NCBI GenBank assembly: GCA_937983085.1
Contig: CALJKZ010000682.1
Coordinates: forward strand, 1-9,466
Direction: 5' to 3'
DNA: 9,466 bases
From: an uncultured Gemmatimonadales bacterium
Lineage (GTDB): Bacteria > Gemmatimonadota > Gemmatimonadetes > Longimicrobiales > Gaopeijiaceae
A program made the translations under genes and the position numbers. Every line of letters begins with the position of its first letter. Position 1 is the first letter of the stretch. The notes under the pieces were generated by a model, which saw only the letters and a list, made by a program, of their open reading frames with translations, searched no databases and had not been told where the DNA came from. Below are positions 6,510-9,466 of this stretch, in pieces.

Positions 6510-6525
6510 CTTTCAACGTTGAAAG
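6510..6525. promoter_or_regulatory. Perfect 16-bp palindrome, candidate operator between rho and the M50 protease
   Basis: CTTTCAACGTTGAAAG is a perfect inverted repeat with no spacer, centred on CG, in the divergent control region 27 bp upstream of the protease ATG. Each strand also carries TTGAAA, a near match to a -35 hexamer. A dimeric repressor bound here could affect the protease gene. No regulator gene is encoded in the window. Operator function is inferred from symmetry and position. Confidence 0.4.
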
Positions 6526-6529
6526 CCTA

Positions 6530-6680
6530 GCCGGTCATCCGAGGACCGGCCCCCCGTTCTCCGCGGTTCCCGCCGAAGAATCGAGTCCGCCGGAACTGTT
6601 CGTTCTTCCACGACCGCTGCGGTCGTTCCTCGTTGCGGGCCTCTCGTTTTCCGGGCCCATCCAGCCGCCTCACGGAGTCC
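6530..6680 (+). promoter_or_regulatory. Structured, pyrimidine-rich rho leader
   Basis: The region upstream of rho holds two perfect stems: GCCGGTC/GACCGGC with a 7-nt loop (6530-6550), and ACGACCGC/GCGGTCGT about a single T (6610-6626). The bases from about 6601 to 6670 are about two-thirds pyrimidine, have more C than G, and contain very few A. Such C-rich, G-poor leaders can act as Rho loading sites, and rho is autoregulated through its leader in E. coli. A similar role here is inference. I could not place a convincing -10/-35 pair. Confidence 0.3.
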
Positions 6681-6681
6681 C

Positions 6682-7938
6682 GTGGACATCGCCGAGCTGA
6701 AGACCAAGAACATCGGAGAGCTCTACGACATGGCCGAGGAGTTGAACCTCGACCAGTACTCAGGGCTCCGCAAGCAGGATCTCCTCGTGAAGATCGAGAG
6801 CGAGCTCCTGGAGCGCGGCGAGGCGCTCACGGCCGAAGGCGTCTTGGAGCTTCTTCCCGAGGGGTATGGCTTCCTCCGCTCCCAGGAGTGGAACTACGTC
6901 TACAGCCCCGACGACATCTACGTCAGCCCGTCGCAGATCAAGCGCTTCAACCTCCGCACCGGCGACACCCTCGCCGGCGAGGTGAGGCCGCCCAAGGGCC
7001 GGGAGCGATACCTCGCCCTGGTGAAGGTCGACTCCATCAACGGCGACGTGCCCGAGCGCGCCCACGACCGGGGCGAGTTCGATGAGCTCAAACCCATGTA
7101 CCCCCAGAAGCGCCTCGACCTCGAGGTCCCCGGGGGGTCGTTGGCCATGCGGGTGTGCGACCTGATCGCGCCCATCGGCGAAGGCCAGCGGGGTCTCATC
7201 GTCTCACCGCCCAAGGCCGGTAAGACCACCATCATTCGCGAGATGGCCCAGTCCATCGCCCACAACCATCCCGACGTGCACCTCATCGTGCTGCTCATCG
7301 ACGAGCGCCCCGAAGAAGTCACGGAGATGCGGGCCAAGGTGAACGGCGAAGTGGTGGCGTCCACCTTCGACGAGTCGGCCAAGCGCCACGTGCAGGTGGC
7401 CGAGATGGTGCTGGACAAGGCGAAGCGCCTGGTGGAGCATGAGAAGGACGTCGTCATCCTCCTGGACTCCATCACACGACTCGCCCGGGCCTACAACAAC
7501 GTCATCAAGCACTCGGGCAAGATCCTGTCCGGCGGTGTGGACGCCAACGCCCTCCAGAAGCCCAAGCGCTTCTTCGGCGCAGCCCGCAACATCCAGGACG
7601 GAGGCTCGCTGACCATCGTCGCCACCGCCCTCGTCGAGACGGGAAGCCGGATGGACGAGGTGATCTTCGAGGAGTTCAAGGGCACCGGGAACATGGAGTT
7701 GGTGCTGGACCGTGAGATCTCCGAGCGCCGGATCTTCCCGGCCATCGACCTCAACCGGTCGAGCACGCGGAAGGAAGAGTTGCTGCTGAGCGACACCGAG
7801 CTCAACCGGGCCTTCCTGCTGAGGAACTTCCTCTCCGACATGCCGCCGGTGGAGGCCATCGAGTTCCTCCTGGGTCAGATGCGCCGCACGAAGAACAACG
7901 CCGAGTTCCTGGACGCCATGACGCGCGGGGGCGTGTAG
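6682..7938 (+). CDS. rho: Transcription termination factor Rho
   Basis: Rho is the hexameric RNA-dependent ATPase/helicase that ends transcription at Rho-dependent sites. The protein is complete at 418 residues, close to the 419 of E. coli. The N-terminal helical Rho domain (residues 1-45) begins MDIAELKTKNIGELYDMAEE. The cold-shock RNA-binding domain carries GYGFLRS at 61-67. The ATPase core has Walker A SPPKAGKT at 175-182, IDERPEEVTEM from 206, Walker B VILLDS at 258-263, and RSSTRKEELLL at 359-369, whose Arg363 aligns with the E. coli arginine finger. There is no N-terminal insertion of the kind seen in Actinobacteria. The GTG start at 6682 has GGAG 4 nt upstream. The stop is TAG. It is monocistronic, divergent from the M50 protease and convergent with the phosphoribosyltransferase 20 bp away, with no clear T-rich terminator between them. 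Confidence 0.99.
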   Translation: MDIAELKTKNIGELYDMAEELNLDQYSGLRKQDLLVKIESELLERGEALTAEGVLELLPEGYGFLRSQEWNYVYSPDDIYVSPSQIKRFNLRTGDTLAGEVRPPKGRERYLALVKVDSINGDVPERAHDRGEFDELKPMYPQKRLDLEVPGGSLAMRVCDLIAPIGEGQRGLIVSPPKAGKTTIIREMAQSIAHNHPDVHLIVLLIDERPEEVTEMRAKVNGEVVASTFDESAKRHVQVAEMVLDKAKRLVEHEKDVVILLDSITRLARAYNNVIKHSGKILSGGVDANALQKPKRFFGAARNIQDGGSLTIVATALVETGSRMDEVIFEEFKGTGNMELVLDREISERRIFPAIDLNRSSTRKEELLLSDTELNRAFLLRNFLSDMPPVEAIEFLLGQMRRTKNNAEFLDAMTRGGV

Positions 7939-7958
7939 CGCGGGGCCCCGGTCGCGCC

Positions 7959-8498
7959 CTACTCGTCGATGACGTCCGCGTAGCGCGGGTTCACGATGAG
8001 CTCGTCACCATCGAAGATCTTCCGATCCCACGGGAAGATGACGTTCGCGTCCATGGTCAGCGCCGAGAAGTCGGGCTGGTACCCCGTGGTGCGCGCGAAG
8101 CTGGTGGCCGTCCGCACCTCGTCGGGATGGACGTCACGTACGGCGGCGAGAGCCAGCCGGAGGGTGTCGCCCGAGGTAGTGATCTCGTCCACGATGAGGA
8201 CGCGGCGACCCTCGACCTCCCGGGGAGCCGCCGAAAGCACGGCGGGTCGCTCCCTCACGTCATCGCCCGCCCGGCGGGAGATCTTCATCGAGTAGAACTC
8301 GAGACGCAGAATGGACGCGATGACCGCCCCGGGGATCACCCCCGCGCGAGCGATCCCCACGATGACCTCCGGGTCGTACTCTCGGGCGACCTTGAGGGCG
8401 AGGGCTCGGCAGAGTTCGCCGAACATCGCCCAGTCGACCTCGATGTGCTCCTGGGTCACGGAATCCTGCGGCGACATGTACGAATACGGTTCTAGCAT
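7959..8498 (-). CDS. Phosphoribosyltransferase, Hpt1/Gpt-like (COG2236 type)
   Basis: This is a type I phosphoribosyltransferase fold protein of 179 residues, probably cytoplasmic and acting on purine bases with PRPP. The PRPP-binding loop is VLIVDEITTSGDTLRLA (about 100-116). An upstream VGIARAGVIPGAVIA segment (47-61) resembles the flexible-loop/PPi-binding region. The segment VIFPWD (153-158) near the C-terminus is typical of the small COG2236 group. The loop has Asp-Glu where many family members have Asp-Asp. The start is the ATG at 8498. It has no good Shine-Dalgarno sequence but does have a possible -10 box 6 nt upstream, and an ATG at codon 8 is the alternative. It is divergent from the 8582-9019 gene. 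The exact base substrate cannot be read from the sequence. Confidence 0.88.
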   Translation of the reverse strand: MLEPYSYMSPQDSVTQEHIEVDWAMFGELCRALALKVAREYDPEVIVGIARAGVIPGAVIASILRLEFYSMKISRRAGDDVRERPAVLSAAPREVEGRRVLIVDEITTSGDTLRLALAAVRDVHPDEVRTATSFARTTGYQPDFSALTMDANVIFPWDRKIFDGDELIVNPRYADVIDE

Positions 8499-8504
8499 GG
8501 TCCC

Positions 8505-8510
8505 AACCTA
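8505..8510 (-). promoter_or_regulatory. Candidate -10 box (TAGGTT) for a leaderless phosphoribosyltransferase transcript
   Basis: TAGGTT fits TANNNT and ends 6 nt before the phosphoribosyltransferase ATG, a spacing that would start the mRNA at the start codon. The gene lacks a ribosome binding site. No clear -35 box is visible. It mirrors the arrangement at mlaE. Confidence 0.3.
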
Positions 8511-8581
8511 GGATGTCGGCCCGTCGAACGACACCATGGGACTCGTTGACGCACCCGGGCCTCGACCCGACTGTACGATCC

Positions 8582-9019
8582 ATGGCGGATGATATTGCGG
8601 CCGAGGCCGACCGGAACTTCGAGGCGGCCCTGGAGAAGACGGGGGCCCGGGACCCTCGGCAGTTCTACCGGGACCGACTGCTCGCCCTGAAGGGCGCGGA
8701 CTCCGATGGGTACGCCCGCGCAGTCGAGTACTACCGCGAAACGCTGGTCCCCGACATCGCTTCGGGGGCCCGGGACCCGCTGGCGGCATGGACGGAGTAC
8801 GGCCGTATACTCGCCGAGGCGGTGGCCGACGGCCGGACGGTGTCCATCGACTCCACGGGCAGAGCCCAGCCGTACGAGCGACCCAGCCTCGAGCATCTCA
8901 TCCTGCATCTCCCCTCCAACGGGGATCGGGCCCTGGTGGTGGCGCTTCCCATCGATGTGTCTCCCGCCCAGCGCGCCACGTACGACGTCCTGGTGGAGCG
9001 CAAACAGAAGGCGGGCTGA
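8582..9019 (+). CDS. Uncharacterised protein of about 145 residues
   Basis: I do not recognise this protein. It is soluble, with no signal peptide or membrane segment. The first half is helical and charged (EADRNFEAALEKTGARDPRQ, then YRDRLLALKG and YYRETLVPDIASG). The second half has two likely strands (GRTVSIDSTG and RALVVALPIDV). The frame opens at an ATG at 8513, which would add 23 residues. Those codons are poorer in G/C at the third position, and that ATG lies only 14 bp from the divergent phosphoribosyltransferase start, so I prefer the ATG at 8582 (MADDIAAEAD). Neither start has a clear Shine-Dalgarno sequence. GC-rich third positions and the ordered protein pattern support a real gene. 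The stop is TGA, 35 bp from the end of the convergent DegV tail. Confidence 0.72.
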   Translation: MADDIAAEADRNFEAALEKTGARDPRQFYRDRLLALKGADSDGYARAVEYYRETLVPDIASGARDPLAAWTEYGRILAEAVADGRTVSIDSTGRAQPYERPSLEHLILHLPSNGDRALVVALPIDVSPAQRATYDVLVERKQKAG

Positions 9020-9054
9020 CGGCCTTCGGTACGCAGGCCGCCCCCGGCGCTGCG

Positions 9055-9129
9055 TCAGTCCTCCACCATGTAGGCGACGCCCCACGCGCCGATGCCCAGA
9101 TGGGTGGAGATGACCACTCACGCGCGCCC
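9055..9129 (-). pseudogene. Orphaned in-frame C-terminal tail of the DegV gene
   Basis: After the TAG at 9130-9132 the same frame reads Gly-Arg-Ala, then TGA (9118-9120), then VVISTHLGIGAWGVAYMVED and a TGA stop at 9055-9057. The segment THLGxGAWGVAY is the usual C-terminal DegV signature (family form roughly THxGPGxxGxAY), which lines the fatty-acid pocket. It is in frame and directly adjacent, so it was once part of the same protein, or still is if the two stops are sequencing errors. No start codon or ribosome binding site would let it be made alone. Confidence 0.7.
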
Positions 9130-9466
9130 CTACTCGATCTCGGTCTTGGGCCCGTAGATGGAGCGTAGGGTCTCGGACACGGGCTGCACGATCTCGGGGA
9201 AACCGACGTGCACGACACCGAACCGAACCTGCTCGACATCGTCGGGCACCTGCTCCCGAATGATCTTGAGCAGCTCCGGGCGGGCCCGGTCGTCGCCGAA
9301 GGCCTTCCCGAAAGCCTCCACCTTGCCCTCCGCGGTCATACCCAGGATGGGCTTGAGGCCGCGGAAACGGCCCAGAAGCGCCTTGCCCTTCCCCACGCGC
9401 CCCGAGACGATGAGGCGGTCGAAGGTGCTCACCGTGAAGAGACTCCCCGACCGCTGCCGGATGTGC
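9130..9466 (-). CDS. DegV-family fatty-acid-binding protein, partial at window edge and lacking its C-terminal tail
   Basis: DegV/FakB proteins bind fatty acids and, in Firmicutes, present them to the FakA kinase. The frame is open from the right edge to the TAG at 9130, giving 111 residues of the C-terminal half. The segment SGSLFTVSTFDRLIVSGRVG followed by KGKALLGRFRGLKPIL is the characteristic DegV core (family pattern: a short strand, L-x-x-L-x-x-x-G-R-I-G, then K-P-I-L). A GTG at 9432 is an internal codon, not the start, because coding similarity continues upstream of it. The family is about 280 residues, so roughly 170 residues lie beyond the window. The protein ends at SIYGPKTEIE, before the conserved C-terminal motif, which is found after two in-frame stops. 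Loss of that tail would probably harm folding or lipid binding. Confidence 0.85.
   Translation of the reverse strand, partial: HIRQRSGSLFTVSTFDRLIVSGRVGKGKALLGRFRGLKPILGMTAEGKVEAFGKAFGDDRARPELLKIIREQVPDDVEQVRFGVVHVGFPEIVQPVSETLRSIYGPKTEIE

Noticed and set aside
7939..7958. CGGGGCCCCG palindrome between the convergent rho and phosphoribosyltransferase genes as a terminator
   Set aside because: It is short and has no loop or T-tract on either strand.
9020..9040. CGGCCT/AGGCCG hairpin after the 8582-9019 gene as an intrinsic terminator
   Set aside because: It is a 6-bp stem with a 9-nt loop and no T-tract on the plus strand. It may slow polymerase but is not a supported terminator.
9055..9135. 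Stop codon reassignment as the explanation for the DegV stops
   Set aside because: Both TAG and TGA properly end several intact genes in this same window.

Overview
The window is a compact, GC-rich stretch of bacterial chromosome (GC in the 60s by eye). It carries only housekeeping and envelope genes. I see no mobile element, CRISPR array, tRNA or rRNA. The gene set (Rho, an MlaEFD lipid transporter of the kind that serves a diderm envelope, TrxB beside a YumC-type ferredoxin-NADP reductase, an M50 protease and a DegV protein) and the GC-rich codon use would fit Gemmatimonadota or a related diderm phylum. This placement is an inference made without a search. No gap between genes exceeds about 250 bases.

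Layout, left to right. Positions 1-2016 (minus): a YumC-type ferredoxin/flavodoxin-NADP reductase followed by thioredoxin reductase trxB, which runs off the left edge just short of its C-terminus. Positions 2145-4671 (minus): a tight mlaE-mlaF-mlaD operon for ABC-driven lipid transport across the envelope. Positions 4734-5075 (minus): an unrecognised 113-residue protein, closed by a good intrinsic terminator that ends about 10 nt before the mlaE start codon. Positions 5076-5321: a relatively AT-richer intergenic region with interleaved inverted repeats. Positions 5322-6482 (minus): an M50 site-2-protease-like membrane metalloprotease. Positions 6483-6681: the divergent control region, with a perfect 16-bp palindrome. 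Positions 6682-7938 (plus): rho, complete. Positions 7959-8498 (minus): a phosphoribosyltransferase. Positions 8582-9019 (plus): an unrecognised small protein. Positions 9055-9466 (minus): the 3' end of a DegV-family gene that enters from the right edge.

The most unusual observation is in the DegV gene. The reading frame meets TAG and then, four codons later, TGA. After that the same frame continues with a recognisable DegV C-terminal tail and a normal stop. Both TAG and TGA end other genes in this window, so the code is not reassigned. This is recent gene damage, an assembly error or, less likely, readthrough.

Other points of interest are regulatory. The terminator sits almost on top of mlaE. 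TANNNT boxes lie 5-6 nt before the ATG of mlaE and of the phosphoribosyltransferase, where Shine-Dalgarno sequences are missing, suggesting leaderless transcripts. The rho leader is structured and pyrimidine-rich. The 5205-5300 region has a pseudoknot-like repeat topology. I do not see a clearly novel multi-gene system here.
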